Source of the DNA: Pirellulales bacterium
GTDB taxonomy: Bacteria > Planctomycetota > Planctomycetia > Pirellulales > JADZDJ01
Assembly: GCA_020851115.1 (NCBI GenBank)
Contig: JADZDJ010000158.1
Span: forward strand, 1-64,000
Length of the DNA stretch: 64,000 nucleotides
Reading direction: 5' to 3'
In this document: positions 16,935 to 26,082 of the stretch, piece after piece
Layout of the letters: every line of letters starts with the position of its first letter
Numbering within the stretch: the stretch's first letter is position 1
Position numbers and translations under genes: made by a program
The notes under the pieces: generated by a model
What the model saw: the letters and a program-made list of their open reading frames with translations, nothing else
The model's database searches: none
Told to the model about the DNA's origin: nothing

Positions 16935-17969
16935 TTACTTCAAACTCATCAAGTAGTCGGTGATCCAATCGATCTTTTGTTCGCTTAATCCGAACGCCGG
17001 CATCAGGCAGCCGACTTTGATTTCCTGCGGATCGCGAATCCACTTGCGCAAATTGTCGCGCGTCAGTGGGATCATGCAGCCGGCAAACGTTTCACGCGCG
17101 GCAAGATGCGTTAGGTTGGGGCCGAAAGCACCCTGCGCGGGTGTGCCGCGAATCGTGTGGCATTTCACACACGATTCGGTGAGAAATATCTGCTTGCCGT
17201 TGCGCACCGAAGGATCATCAACGGCCGGCTTGGTTTCATTGGCCAACCACGCTTGAAACTCAGCTTCCGACTCGACGTACACGCGAAGCAGCATATGGGC
17301 ATGTTGAGTGCCACAATATTCGGCGCATTGTCCTACATACAGTCCAGTCTCGCGAGTGGCAAACCACATCTCGTTCTTGTTGCGGCCTGGAATCAGATCG
17401 GTTTTTCCCGCCAGCCGCGGAATCCAAAAGCTGTGACAAACGTCGGCCGATCGCAGGTTCAAGTAAATCGGCCTCGGCTGTTCGGCCGTGCTTGCAGGAA
17501 TGTGCAGCTCATTGGCTGTTACCACGCCAGGCTTCCGCTGACCGTCCCGTTCAATCACGTATTCCCACCACCACTGGTGACCAATGACGGTCACATTCAG
17601 GATCTTCGCCGATTCGGGCTGCTGTTGTTCGCGCACATGTACCTGAAACTCGGTGCGCACGATAACCAGGGTTAGCAAAAACACGATCAACCCAGGTGCG
17701 ACCGTCCAGGCGACTTCGATCGGCAAACTACCGTAGACCTGCGGTGGTTCGGTTGTGGGCAGACCGTCTTTAAGGAGCCGCGGGCGTCGAAATTTCAACA
17801 GTGAATAAAACAGTACGCCCCAAACGATCGCCAAGATAAATGCCGCGGCGGCCGTTACGACAATGAAGAGAAACCGAATCGATTCGGCCGGCGGCGACGC
17901 TGGACTCAACGTCGATACATCCAGCGCTTGGCTGGCTGCGGCGGCCAATAAAATCAATTTGGGCATCAT
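16935..17969 (-). CDS. coxB: Cytochrome c oxidase subunit II with fused heme c (caa3 type)
   Basis: 344 residues. A signal peptide and two transmembrane helices precede the cupredoxin domain, whose CuA site is complete (GHQWWWEY, late CAEYCGTQHAHM). A C-terminal cytochrome c domain follows with CVKCH and a distal Met, so this is a caa3-type subunit that accepts electrons directly on its own heme. The frame is open to 18122, but ATG 17969 is preceded by AAGGGG and begins a proper signal peptide, whereas the upstream residues do not. First gene of the respiratory operon; the 420 bases upstream separate it from the divergent pgl gene. Confidence 0.93.
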   Translation of the reverse strand: MMPKLILLAAAASQALDVSTLSPASPPAESIRFLFIVVTAAAAFILAIVWGVLFYSLLKFRRPRLLKDGLPTTEPPQVYGSLPIEVAWTVAPGLIVFLLTLVIVRTEFQVHVREQQQPESAKILNVTVIGHQWWWEYVIERDGQRKPGVVTANELHIPASTAEQPRPIYLNLRSADVCHSFWIPRLAGKTDLIPGRNKNEMWFATRETGLYVGQCAEYCGTQHAHMLLRVYVESEAEFQAWLANETKPAVDDPSVRNGKQIFLTESCVKCHTIRGTPAQGAFGPNLTHLAARETFAGCMIPLTRDNLRKWIRDPQEIKVGCLMPAFGLSEQKIDWITDYLMSLK

Positions 17970-18390
17970 CGGCCCCTTGGTTAGACGACACGCCTTCGTC
18001 GCCAGCTTCCATGAATCCGTCGAAATATCCGCGATGGGGGGCGAAGCACTCGATCGAAATGCGGAGTTGAAGTCGCATTCCCTTTGCCGCAACAATCGTC
18101 GAACGGCTCGGCAATCGACCAAGAGCTTCGCTTACTACGTCCAGCGGCGCGCCGATTTTCGCCAGCCAATCGTAGACGGCTACCTGCATAATGTATAAAA
18201 CTAAGTGGCGGCGGTAAAGCGAAACTTGGCTAGAAGTTTAGTTTCGTTCCCCAGGTCGCGCTCTTCATCCTCCGCCGTGATACAGCGGCGGAGGAATCAT
18301 AAGAAATCGGTTGAATGGATCGCTCGCTGCCTCACTTCCTCAAGTTGGAGAGCGAAGAGTGCGGTAGCGGCGATCGGAGCGGTTCTCGCC
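17970..18390. other. Divergent intergenic region between cox operon and pentose phosphate operon
   Basis: About 420 bases between coxB (minus) and pgl (plus). It should hold the promoters of both operons. I see no convincing -35/-10 pair. A perfect 10-bp hairpin lies at 18268-18295. Open frames here are extensions of coxB and pgl and do not look coding. Confidence 0.5.
18268..18295. repeat. Perfect 10-bp inverted repeat upstream of pgl
   Basis: TCCTCCGCCG (18268-18277) and CGGCGGAGGA (18286-18295) flank an 8-base loop. In the plus-strand transcript this would be a very stable hairpin about 95 bases before the pgl start. It has no T-run and could be an operator, a leader hairpin or a repeat-family member. 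Confidence 0.45.
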
Positions 18391-19155
18391 ATGCATGATG
18401 CTCAACAGCGCGAAATCGTGATGGTTGCGGACGCCGATGCGCTCGCCGCGGAAGCGGCGCGGCGAATCGTTGTCGCGGCAAATTCCGCGATCGCGGCTCG
18501 CGGCAGGTTCTCCATGGCCCTCTCAGGAGGCTCGACGCCCGAGCGAACGTACAAGTTGCTTGCCCAACCCGATTGGAGGTCGCGCATCGACTGGATGCGC
18601 ACCTGGTTGTTTTTTGGCGACGAGCGATGCGTGCCGCACAATGATTCGCGGAGCAATTATCATTTAGCGCGTGAATCGCTGCTGAAGCCAGCCAAAATTG
18701 CGGCCGACCGCGTCGAGGCTGTTCGCACGGACCTTGCGACGCCAGCTCTGTGTGCAGCCGACTACGAATTGCGGCTCAAAAGGCTTTTCGAAGAGCCCAA
18801 TCGCCAGCCGGCGCGATTGGACTTAATTTTGCTCGGGCTGGGGGACGACGGTCACACGGCCTCGCTGTTTCCTGGTAAGCCGTCGCTCGCCGAAACGAAA
18901 GCCTGGGTCACCTGGAGTCCCCCGGGCGTTCTCCCGCCGCCGGTCGATCGCGTTACGCTAACGTTTCCTGTGATAAACTCAGCCCGTGAAGCGATGTTTT
19001 TGGTCAGCGGTGCAAGAAAAGCTACGATTGTCCATGAAGTACTGAAAGGTCGGAGCGACATTGAGAAACTTCCATCCATGGGCGTCCGCCCCATCAACGG
19101 AAAACTAGTCTGGCTACTCGACAAGCCCGCCGCCAGCAAGCTTGCCGACCCCTAA
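18391..19155 (+). CDS. pgl: 6-phosphogluconolactonase
   Basis: 254 residues. Family motifs are ALSGGSTPERTYKLLA (sugar phosphate loop), WLFFGDERCVPHND and LGLGDDGHTASLFPG, all typical of the DevB/Pgl type. It hydrolyses 6-phosphogluconolactone, the product of Zwf encoded next. The frame opens at 18205, but ATG 18391 gives the usual family length and the 62 extra residues have no similarity pattern. First gene of the pgl-zwf-gnd-glk cluster, all plus strand. Confidence 0.92.
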   Translation: MHDAQQREIVMVADADALAAEAARRIVVAANSAIAARGRFSMALSGGSTPERTYKLLAQPDWRSRIDWMRTWLFFGDERCVPHNDSRSNYHLARESLLKPAKIAADRVEAVRTDLATPALCAADYELRLKRLFEEPNRQPARLDLILLGLGDDGHTASLFPGKPSLAETKAWVTWSPPGVLPPPVDRVTLTFPVINSAREAMFLVSGARKATIVHEVLKGRSDIEKLPSMGVRPINGKLVWLLDKPAASKLADP

Positions 19156-19206
19156 ATTGCAGATCCCTGGCTTCCGAATTCCGACCTCTGAACTCCAAAT
19201 CCCTCC

Positions 19207-20796
19207 ATGCCCGATCCTCAAGTCATTCGCGCTCAAGCCGCTGCCGCCCAAGTTGCCACCAGCGCCACTGCGGCGGCGGCCCGTGAGCCCTTGGTAATGG
19301 TGCTGTTCGGCGCGACGGGCGACCTTGCCGGCCGAAAAATCTTGCCGGCACTGTTCGCGCTTTGGAAGGGCAACTTTCTGCCGTCACAGATGTGCATTTT
19401 GGGCGTGGCGATCGAGAAGTATTCCGACGATCAATTTCGCGAAGTCGCTCGTCAAGCAGTGCGCGAGCACGGCCGGCTGCAGGCCGATCGTGACGAGCAA
19501 TGGGCGCAGTTTGCCTCGCTGCTCTCCTATCAGTCGGTCGATTTTTCGAACGCGGCGAGCTTTGAGGCGTTAGGAAAACGCATTTCCACTATCGAATCGC
19601 AGCGTCAATTACCGGGAAATCGGTTGTTCTATTTGGCGATTGCACCGTCGTTTTTCGCTCCAGTGATCGATCAGTTGTCGGGCCACGGCTTGATTCATCA
19701 CGACACGCCGGGCCGGCCCTGGTATCGCGTGGTGATCGAGAAACCGTTTGGCCACGACTTATCGAGCGCCCGCGCGCTCAATGCCGACATTCATCGATTT
19801 CTGCACGAAGGCCAGATCTATCGCATCGATCACTATCTCGGCAAAGAAACGGTGCTTAATCTAATGGCATTTCGATTTGCCAACGCGATATTCGAGCCGC
19901 TGCTAAACGCGCAATTCGTCGATCATGTTCAGATTACGGTGGCGGAAACCGTCGGCATGGAAGGACACCGTGGTTCGTACTACGACCATGCCGGCGCGAT
20001 GCGCGACGTGATGCAAAACCATATGCTGCAACTGCTGGCATATGCCGCAATGAACGCGCCAGGCGGTTTGAAAGCGGCCAATGTTCGCAATGAAAAGCTG
20101 CGCGTGCTGAGCAATCTAGTGCCAATCACCAACCACAATGTCGAGCAGTGCGTGGTTCGCGGCCAATATTCCGGCGGCACCGTCCAAGGGCAGCGCGTGC
20201 TGGCGTATCGCGACGAATTTGGCGTGGCGAAGGATTCGAACACAGAGACCTATGTAGCCGCTCGCGTGAATGTCGATCTCTGGCGCTGGGCCGATGTGCC
20301 GTTCGTACTGCGCACGGGCAAGCGGCTGCCAAAACGGCTGACCGAAATTGCGATTCGCTTCAAAGACCGTCCGCTGCGACATGCGGTGGAAATGGATTTC
20401 GAGATGGACGGTGTCGGCGCCATGTCGTCCGAGCCGAATGTGCTGGTGTTTCGAATTCAGCCCGACGAAGGAATCAGTCTGTCGTTTGTCACAAAGCAGC
20501 CGGGGCTTGGTTTTTCGATTCAACCAGTGCGGATGGATTTTGATTACGAGCAAACATTCCACGACGGATTGCCGGAAGCCTACGAACGGCTAGTGCTCGA
20601 CGCAATCAAGGGCGTGCCTCTCTTGTTCATGTCTTCGGACGAGGTCGATGCACAGTGGGAATTTATCACGCCGATCTTAGACGCCTGGCAAAATGCGCCG
20701 CCGCCGAAATTTCCCAATTACGAAGCCGGCACATGGGGGTCGAAGGAAGCCGACCAACTGTTGGCCGACCGGCAAGGGGGCTGGCGAAAACCCTAA
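19207..20796 (+). CDS. zwf: Glucose-6-phosphate 1-dehydrogenase
   Basis: 529 residues. The dinucleotide motif [17 protein letters not shown] is near residue 38, and the active-site signature RIDHYLGKE carries the catalytic His. EKPFGHD and the C-terminal FVTKQPGLG region are also conserved. It oxidises glucose 6-phosphate to the lactone with NAD(P)+. An alanine-rich N-terminal extension of about 28 residues precedes the Rossmann fold. It starts 51 bases after pgl and is followed by gnd. Confidence 0.96.
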   Translation: MPDPQVIRAQAAAAQVATSATAAAAREPLVMVLFGATGDLAGRKILPALFALWKGNFLPSQMCILGVAIEKYSDDQFREVARQAVREHGRLQADRDEQWAQFASLLSYQSVDFSNAASFEALGKRISTIESQRQLPGNRLFYLAIAPSFFAPVIDQLSGHGLIHHDTPGRPWYRVVIEKPFGHDLSSARALNADIHRFLHEGQIYRIDHYLGKETVLNLMAFRFANAIFEPLLNAQFVDHVQITVAETVGMEGHRGSYYDHAGAMRDVMQNHMLQLLAYAAMNAPGGLKAANVRNEKLRVLSNLVPITNHNVEQCVVRGQYSGGTVQGQRVLAYRDEFGVAKDSNTETYVAARVNVDLWRWADVPFVLRTGKRLPKRLTEIAIRFKDRPLRHAVEMDFEMDGVGAMSSEPNVLVFRIQPDEGISLSFVTKQPGLGFSIQPVRMDFDYEQTFHDGLPEAYERLVLDAIKGVPLLFMSSDEVDAQWEFITPILDAWQNAPPPKFPNYEAGTWGSKEADQLLADRQGGWRKP

Positions 20797-20848
20797 GTGT
20801 CGGTTGCCAGCAGCCAGGCTTCAGTCGTTGAATCATCACTCGTCGTGG

Positions 20849-20876
20849 CAACCTAACAACGAACAACCTAACAACG
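20849..20876 (+). repeat. Short tandem direct repeat before gnd
   Basis: A 13-base unit, CAACCTAACAACG, occurs at 20849-20861 and again at 20864-20876. It lies in the 118-base zwf-gnd spacer. No function is suggested. Confidence 0.5.
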
Positions 20877-20914
20877 GATCGCTGACTTCCGACTACCAAC
20901 CTACGAGGATTCCT

Positions 20915-21928
20915 ATGCAACTCGGAATGATTGGACTTGGACGCATGGGCGCGAACATGGTGCGCCGGCTCATGAAAAACGGCCATTCATGTGTCGTTTA
21001 TGACGTGAATCCAGCCGCAGCCGACGCCCTCGGCAAAGAAGGAGCGACTCCGGCGCACACGATGGACGACTTCCTTGTCAGGCTTACGAAGCCGCGGGCT
21101 GTGTGGCTGATGGTACCGGCCGGCGTTGTCGATAAAACACTTGCCAATATCGTGCCGAAACTCGAGCGGAACGACATCGTTATCGACGGCGGCAACTCGT
21201 ACTATATCGACGATTTGCGCCGCTCTGGTGAATTGGCGGGGAAAGGCCTGCGGTATGTGGACGTTGGTACCAGCGGCGGCGTATGGGGCCTCGAACGCGG
21301 CTACTGCATGATGATCGGTGGGCCGAAAGATGCCGTCGAACATCTTGACCCGATTTTCAAAACACTGGCCCCCGGAATCGGCAACGTTCCGCGAACGCCT
21401 GGACGCGAAAAGCTCGGTGGTACAAGTGAATTAGGCTATCTGCATTGTGGCTCCAGTGGCGCAGGGCATTTTGTGAAGATGGTCCACAACGGCATCGAAT
21501 ACGGCGTCATGGCTGCGTATGCCGAAGGACTCAACATTTTGCAGCATGCGAACGTCGGCAAGCGCCATCGCGATACCGACGCCGAAACCACGCCGCTGCG
21601 GAATCCCGAGCACTATCAATATGACTTAAACTTGCCCGACGTGGCCGAGGTTTGGCGTCGCGGCAGCGTCATCGCTTCGTGGCTGCTCGATTTAACGGCT
21701 GAGGCGCTGGCAAAGGATCCGAAGCTGGAGCAGTTTGCCGGTCGCGTTTCCGATTCCGGCGAAGGACGCTGGACGATTCAAGCCGCAATCGAGCAAGGCG
21801 CACCGGCGCCGGTGCTCAGTACGGCGCTCTATCAGCGGTTCGACTCGCGCGGCGAAGACGAATTCGCGGACAAAGTTCTTTCTGCGATGCGGTTCGGCTT
21901 TGGCGGACATTTGGAGAAAAAGTCGTGA
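20915..21928 (+). CDS. gnd: 6-phosphogluconate dehydrogenase, short NAD-type
   Basis: 337 residues, shorter than the 470-residue NADP enzyme of E. coli and matching the short GndA class. It has an N-terminal Rossmann fold ([13 protein letters not shown]), the DGGNSYY substrate segment, [19 protein letters not shown], and the catalytic lysine in [11 protein letters not shown]. The second strand ends in YDVN, an acidic residue where NADP enzymes have Arg/Thr, so NAD+ is the predicted cofactor. ATG 20915 has GAGG upstream; the frame extends to 20693 only because zwf DNA is open in this frame. The stop overlaps the glk start by four bases (GTGA). Confidence 0.93.
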   Translation: MQLGMIGLGRMGANMVRRLMKNGHSCVVYDVNPAAADALGKEGATPAHTMDDFLVRLTKPRAVWLMVPAGVVDKTLANIVPKLERNDIVIDGGNSYYIDDLRRSGELAGKGLRYVDVGTSGGVWGLERGYCMMIGGPKDAVEHLDPIFKTLAPGIGNVPRTPGREKLGGTSELGYLHCGSSGAGHFVKMVHNGIEYGVMAAYAEGLNILQHANVGKRHRDTDAETTPLRNPEHYQYDLNLPDVAEVWRRGSVIASWLLDLTAEALAKDPKLEQFAGRVSDSGEGRWTIQAAIEQGAPAPVLSTALYQRFDSRGEDEFADKVLSAMRFGFGGHLEKKS

Positions 21929-22956
21929 TCCTGGCAGGCGATATCGGCGGCACCTCAACCCGCTTGGCACTCGTCGAGGCAAAGGGGGGAAAATTGAATG
22001 TCGTCGTTCAGACGAAATACAAGAGTCGCGAGCACCAAGGGCTTGACGAAATCGTTACCGCATTCATCGCCACGCATCAAGCCGCTGGGCATCGCGAAAA
22101 GATCGAACACGCCGCGTTTGGAATTGCCGGGCCGGTTCGCGGCAAGCGAGTCCACACGCCGAATTTGCCATGGGTGGTCGATGCCTCGCAGCTTGCGGCC
22201 AAATTGCAGGTCGCCGACGTCCATCTGCTGAACGATCTGGAGGCCAACGCCAGCGGCATTCCCGTTCTAGAGTCCAGCGACTTCGTCACGTTGAACATCG
22301 GCCAGCCCGATCCACTTGGGAATGCCGCAATCATCTCCGCGGGCACTGGTCTGGGCGAAGCGGGAATCAATTTCGATGGCAAATACTTGCACCCGTTTGC
22401 CTGCGAAGGAGGACACAGCGATTTCGCCCCGCGCGACGCGATGGAATCCGAGCTATTGCTTTATTTACGCGAAAAATTCCGCGACGTCAGCCACGGCCAC
22501 GTCAGCTACGAGCGAGTCCTTTCTGGGCCGGGACTGGTGAACATCTACGAATTCCTGATTTACTCCGGCCAGGGCAAAGCATCGCCCGAAGTCGCCGCGG
22601 CGATGAAGTCTGGCGATCCCGCCGCGGCGATTTCGATCGCCGCAGCCCGCCAAAGCTGCCAAATTTGCGTCCGCGCGATGGAGATATTCGTTTCATTTTA
22701 CGGAGCCGAAGCAGGCAATCTCGCGCTAAAGATCATGGCCACCAGAGCCATTTACATCGGCGGCGGCATTGCTCCAAAGATTATCGCCAAGCTGAAAGAG
22801 CCGCAGTTTATGGAAGCATTTTGCGCGAAAGGGCGAATGCGACCCTTGATGGCGGCGATGCCGATTCACGTGCTGATGAATGAGTATACCGCGTTGTTCG
22901 GAGCCGCCCGATATGCGGCGCAGCTTGCGCGGTTGGTTCCTGAATGGTGTGGTTAA
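21925..22956 (+). CDS. glk: Glucokinase (hexokinase-like bacterial type)
   Basis: 343 residues, GTG start overlapping the gnd stop. Motifs of bacterial glucokinases: [12 protein letters not shown] (phosphate loop), [30 protein letters not shown] and [11 protein letters not shown], with [11 protein letters not shown] near the C-terminus. It lacks the ROK zinc motif, so it is the Glk family rather than ROK. It supplies glucose 6-phosphate to Zwf, so the four-gene cluster converts glucose to ribulose 5-phosphate. Confidence 0.93.
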   Translation: MILAGDIGGTSTRLALVEAKGGKLNVVVQTKYKSREHQGLDEIVTAFIATHQAAGHREKIEHAAFGIAGPVRGKRVHTPNLPWVVDASQLAAKLQVADVHLLNDLEANASGIPVLESSDFVTLNIGQPDPLGNAAIISAGTGLGEAGINFDGKYLHPFACEGGHSDFAPRDAMESELLLYLREKFRDVSHGHVSYERVLSGPGLVNIYEFLIYSGQGKASPEVAAAMKSGDPAAAISIAAARQSCQICVRAMEIFVSFYGAEAGNLALKIMATRAIYIGGGIAPKIIAKLKEPQFMEAFCAKGRMRPLMAAMPIHVLMNEYTALFGAARYAAQLARLVPEWCG

Positions 22957-22996
22957 ATCACAGGTTCTACGAGCCGAACCAAAACCATTTCTCGAA

Positions 22997-23024
22997 CTTG
23001 TACTCTCGCAAGGTCTGGTACAAG
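22997..23024. terminator. Possible bidirectional terminator hairpin
   Basis: CTTGTAC (22997-23003) and GTACAAG (23018-23024) are a perfect inverted repeat around 14 bases, placed in the 106-base gap between the convergent glk and membrane-protein genes. The T-run is poor, so the call is tentative. Confidence 0.3.
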
Positions 23025-23062
23025 ATTTCGGAGCAGGTCAGCGGATTGAATCGTCGATCATT

Positions 23063-24640
23063 CTAGGGCAATGCCTCCGTCTCTGGAACGAGCAATATTC
23101 CGCTTCGATATTTGTAGACTTCCTCGATGCCATTGGCATCCCACGATTTCCAGGTGCCATCAGGTTGGCCGTTCTTGAAGCTACCCTCTTGCGCTTTTTT
23201 TCCATCGGGATCCCAGAAAATCCAGTGTCCTGCTTCGATGCCTTCGTCGTAATTGCCTTCCTTGGCTTTTGCTCCGTTGTCGTGAAAACGAACCCAGTGC
23301 CCTTGCTTCGCGCCGTCGATCATCACGCCTTGCTCGGCGACCTTGCCGTTGGTGTGATAACTGATCCACAAGCCGCGAAAAACCCCATCCACGGTGTCGC
23401 CTTCGGCGGCAAGGCTACCACCTTTTTCGTACCGCTGCTGCCAGTGAACTCCGCGGGGAAAACTACCCAGATCGGTGATCTGATGACCGTTCAGTCCGCG
23501 CGATTCCGCCCACGGTCGCGGGTCGTGAATAATCAAGACGTCGCCTGGCTTGCGGATCTTATCGAACCATTGCTGGGATATTGCATGGCTCGGTGGCAAG
23601 GGAAAATTGACTTCGCGCCTGCGTCCGTCGAATTTCGGATCTTTCGCGCCCACCGGCATCATCGGGACGAATTTCGGCGATTCTCCGGGACGATACAAAA
23701 TCGCGAATGGCGAATTGGGCACATAAAGGCAGTACGCTAAGTAGCCGTTCACCAGATTGATATAATGCAGCGCCGGGTAAACCAGCAACAGAATCGTCCC
23801 CACTCGAATTGGCCAATTGCAATGCCGCCAGGTGACCCACGGCCACTCTTTCCAGGGCGCAATTAGCGCAAACCCAGCCAGCGCCAGGGCGGTATTGAGA
23901 CCAATCAAATTGCAGCCCCACTGCCAGCAGTTCCACCACAGAATGACCGAATGCATCATCAGCGCTAGCACTGCGGCAACCCAACGCGTGCGCGGAATGA
24001 CACACATTACGGCCAGCGATGTTTCCGTGAGGCCGATCAGCCAGCCGACACCCTGACCCAGCAGCGGCGTATTCCAAAGGTATTTGTCCGGCGGAAAGAA
24101 CCTGATCAGATCGCCGGGAATGATGTCGCCGGCGAAGCCAACCATGCCGTCCGGCTTAATGAAGTCGATGAGCAATTTGTGAAAGCCAACCCAAAACCAG
24201 ATCGTAATCAGGCTCATCCGACCGAAAAAACGCGCATTCACTCCCGGCAGCGTCGCCCACAGCAAAAACACAATCTGGTAGTGCGGCTGCAAACGCATCT
24301 GGTCGCACAGCACACTCAGCACGAGCATCGCGCTGAGGATCGTCATCCCCGTGCGCGGCAGCACCAGAATCAGGAGCAGCGAACCGATCAAAGCCCAACC
24401 GAAATCGATCGGCGGAATGCCGCCCCATACCGGCAGCATCGGTGAAAATTCAAATTGTGGGCCGCTACGAACTTGCCAGACATTCCAGGTCGACCAAATC
24501 GTATAGATTCCTGCCGCCACGAGAAACCAGCGGTACAACACGAGATACCACTGGGGGCCAATCGGGAGTCGCGGCACATCGAAGCCGTTTTTCGCAAGCG
24601 TTGGTGTTACGGGTTCAGTTGTAGTTTGAAGTTCGTTCAT
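23063..24640 (-). CDS. Multi-pass membrane protein fused to YwqK/MORN-like repeats
   Basis: 525 residues. The N-terminal ~300 residues contain about eight to ten hydrophobic helices in the style of HTTM/DoxX-like membrane proteins (WFWVGFHKLLIDF, and a later LNTALALAGFALIAPW). The C-terminal ~110 residues hold about four tandem repeats of roughly 23 residues with the pattern G-x-W-x-x-(Y/F/W)-x-x-(D/N)-G, as in GLWISYHTNGK, GHWVRFHDNGA and GHWIFWDPDGK. This is the YwqK antitoxin/MORN_2 type. I do not know the function; the repeats may bind a partner at the membrane face. It lies last in a minus-strand run after yajC, secDF and a DUF1624 protein. Confidence 0.75.
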   Translation of the reverse strand: MNELQTTTEPVTPTLAKNGFDVPRLPIGPQWYLVLYRWFLVAAGIYTIWSTWNVWQVRSGPQFEFSPMLPVWGGIPPIDFGWALIGSLLLILVLPRTGMTILSAMLVLSVLCDQMRLQPHYQIVFLLWATLPGVNARFFGRMSLITIWFWVGFHKLLIDFIKPDGMVGFAGDIIPGDLIRFFPPDKYLWNTPLLGQGVGWLIGLTETSLAVMCVIPRTRWVAAVLALMMHSVILWWNCWQWGCNLIGLNTALALAGFALIAPWKEWPWVTWRHCNWPIRVGTILLLVYPALHYINLVNGYLAYCLYVPNSPFAILYRPGESPKFVPMMPVGAKDPKFDGRRREVNFPLPPSHAISQQWFDKIRKPGDVLIIHDPRPWAESRGLNGHQITDLGSFPRGVHWQQRYEKGGSLAAEGDTVDGVFRGLWISYHTNGKVAEQGVMIDGAKQGHWVRFHDNGAKAKEGNYDEGIEAGHWIFWDPDGKKAQEGSFKNGQPDGTWKSWDANGIEEVYKYRSGILLVPETEALP

Positions 24641-24749
24641 GGCATGAACATCCAACAGTGGTCACCGCGCGCGGCAGGTGTTGCAGGCTGGTTCAAGGCT
24701 CGCTGGCGGGCACGGAGTTTGCGAGTCTCGAAGCGGATTGCCTTGATAT

Positions 24750-25970
24750 TCAAAAATAGCTTATCCAGCGCGGACCGCGGAGGAACTTGAGCTGCGCATA
24801 GCGACGGGCCGAAAAATACAATACCACCATCGCCGCCAAGCCAAGTAGCATTGCGATGGTCAATTCTACGCCAAATGCAGGCTGCCAGTTGAACCCGCGC
24901 CCGGTGGGTTTTTCGGGAACTTGAAATAGCCATAAGGTGGGCTGCCCTCGCATGACCGCAAGGCCGATGGCTAGCGCATGCAACATCAGCCAATGGGCCA
25001 GATAGCAGTAAAGCGGCACGCAGCCTAAAGCGGCCAAACCATCCAAGCGCCACGAACGACGCCCCTCGAACCACGCCAAGAACAGAACTGCCGGACCAAG
25101 AGTCATCAACAAATAGCATGCCGACGGCGGTTGCGCCGTGCAGTTGACAAACGACATCACGCTGCGGAGCAGTGTGGCTTGTCGTGACCAACCGGCCGGA
25201 TCGCCATAGAAATTGAAACTGCGCAAAATCAAGAACATCAAGAGTAAGTTCGAACCGACGCCGGCCAGCATCATCCGGCGCTGATCGCCTGGGATCCGAT
25301 ACAGTTCTCCCAGGCCGTATCCACAAGCCATCACGCCCAACCACGGCAGCAGCGGCCAAGTGACTTCCAGCGCCAGCCATTCGCCGACCCGCACCGTCCC
25401 CGGCTCGTGCAGCACGGTCCACAGACCGCTCAAGGCACCCAGCGAACCGGCGTGAATTCCGTCAAGCGCATTGTGCGATGCCACGATCAGCAAGCCGGCG
25501 ACGGCCACTGTGCCCACGCGCAGCCAGATCAGACATCCCAGCGCTACCATCGACCAGCCCAGCGCCCAAAGCGGCCCAGTGCTGAGGCGCTGCAAATCGA
25601 AGTGAAACCACTTCAATAGCGGAACGATGAACAGGTCGATCACGACTAGGATCAAACCGCGCGTGGCCAAAAATCCGGACACGGTGCGTTTCGAGCGTTC
25701 CGCCGCCAATCGCAAATATGCTCCGGTTCCGGCCAACAGCGCAAAGATCGGTGGGCAAAACAGCAGCAACCATTGCGTGAAGAACAGCGTCGGCCGAATC
25801 TTAGCGATCTCCATCGGACCGATCGGCGTGTCGTCGAGATAATACAGCGTCGTATCGAAAATCATCAGCACCACCGCCCACCCGCGCAGCATGTCGATGG
25901 CGGCGATTCGGCGCGCGGCCGAGACCGTGCCGACCGGCGAGCTTGCGAATTTGAGCGGCAAAGAATTCAC
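24750..25970 (-). CDS. DUF1624 (HGSNAT-like) membrane protein
   Basis: 406 residues with about ten hydrophobic helices. The start IDMLRGWAVVLMIFD fits the DUF1624/heparan-alpha-glucosaminide N-acetyltransferase-like group, whose members move acyl groups across membranes onto sugars. The family often has a His just after this Asp (DH); here it reads DTT, so acyl transfer is doubtful. A late LYCYLAHWLMLHA helix holds two histidines. Between secDF (112 bases upstream) and the membrane/YwqK fusion gene on the same strand. Confidence 0.7.
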   Translation of the reverse strand: MNSLPLKFASSPVGTVSAARRIAAIDMLRGWAVVLMIFDTTLYYLDDTPIGPMEIAKIRPTLFFTQWLLLFCPPIFALLAGTGAYLRLAAERSKRTVSGFLATRGLILVVIDLFIVPLLKWFHFDLQRLSTGPLWALGWSMVALGCLIWLRVGTVAVAGLLIVASHNALDGIHAGSLGALSGLWTVLHEPGTVRVGEWLALEVTWPLLPWLGVMACGYGLGELYRIPGDQRRMMLAGVGSNLLLMFLILRSFNFYGDPAGWSRQATLLRSVMSFVNCTAQPPSACYLLMTLGPAVLFLAWFEGRRSWRLDGLAALGCVPLYCYLAHWLMLHALAIGLAVMRGQPTLWLFQVPEKPTGRGFNWQPAFGVELTIAMLLGLAAMVVLYFSARRYAQLKFLRGPRWISYF

Positions 25971-26082
25971 GGCAGGTCAGTGGCGCAGATGGGGTCGCGG
26001 AGCGGCGAGCGTTCCAATCGAACCAACCATTCGGTGCGATCCGCTCGCGTCATGCGTTGCACCACGCACAGCGTCGATCAAC

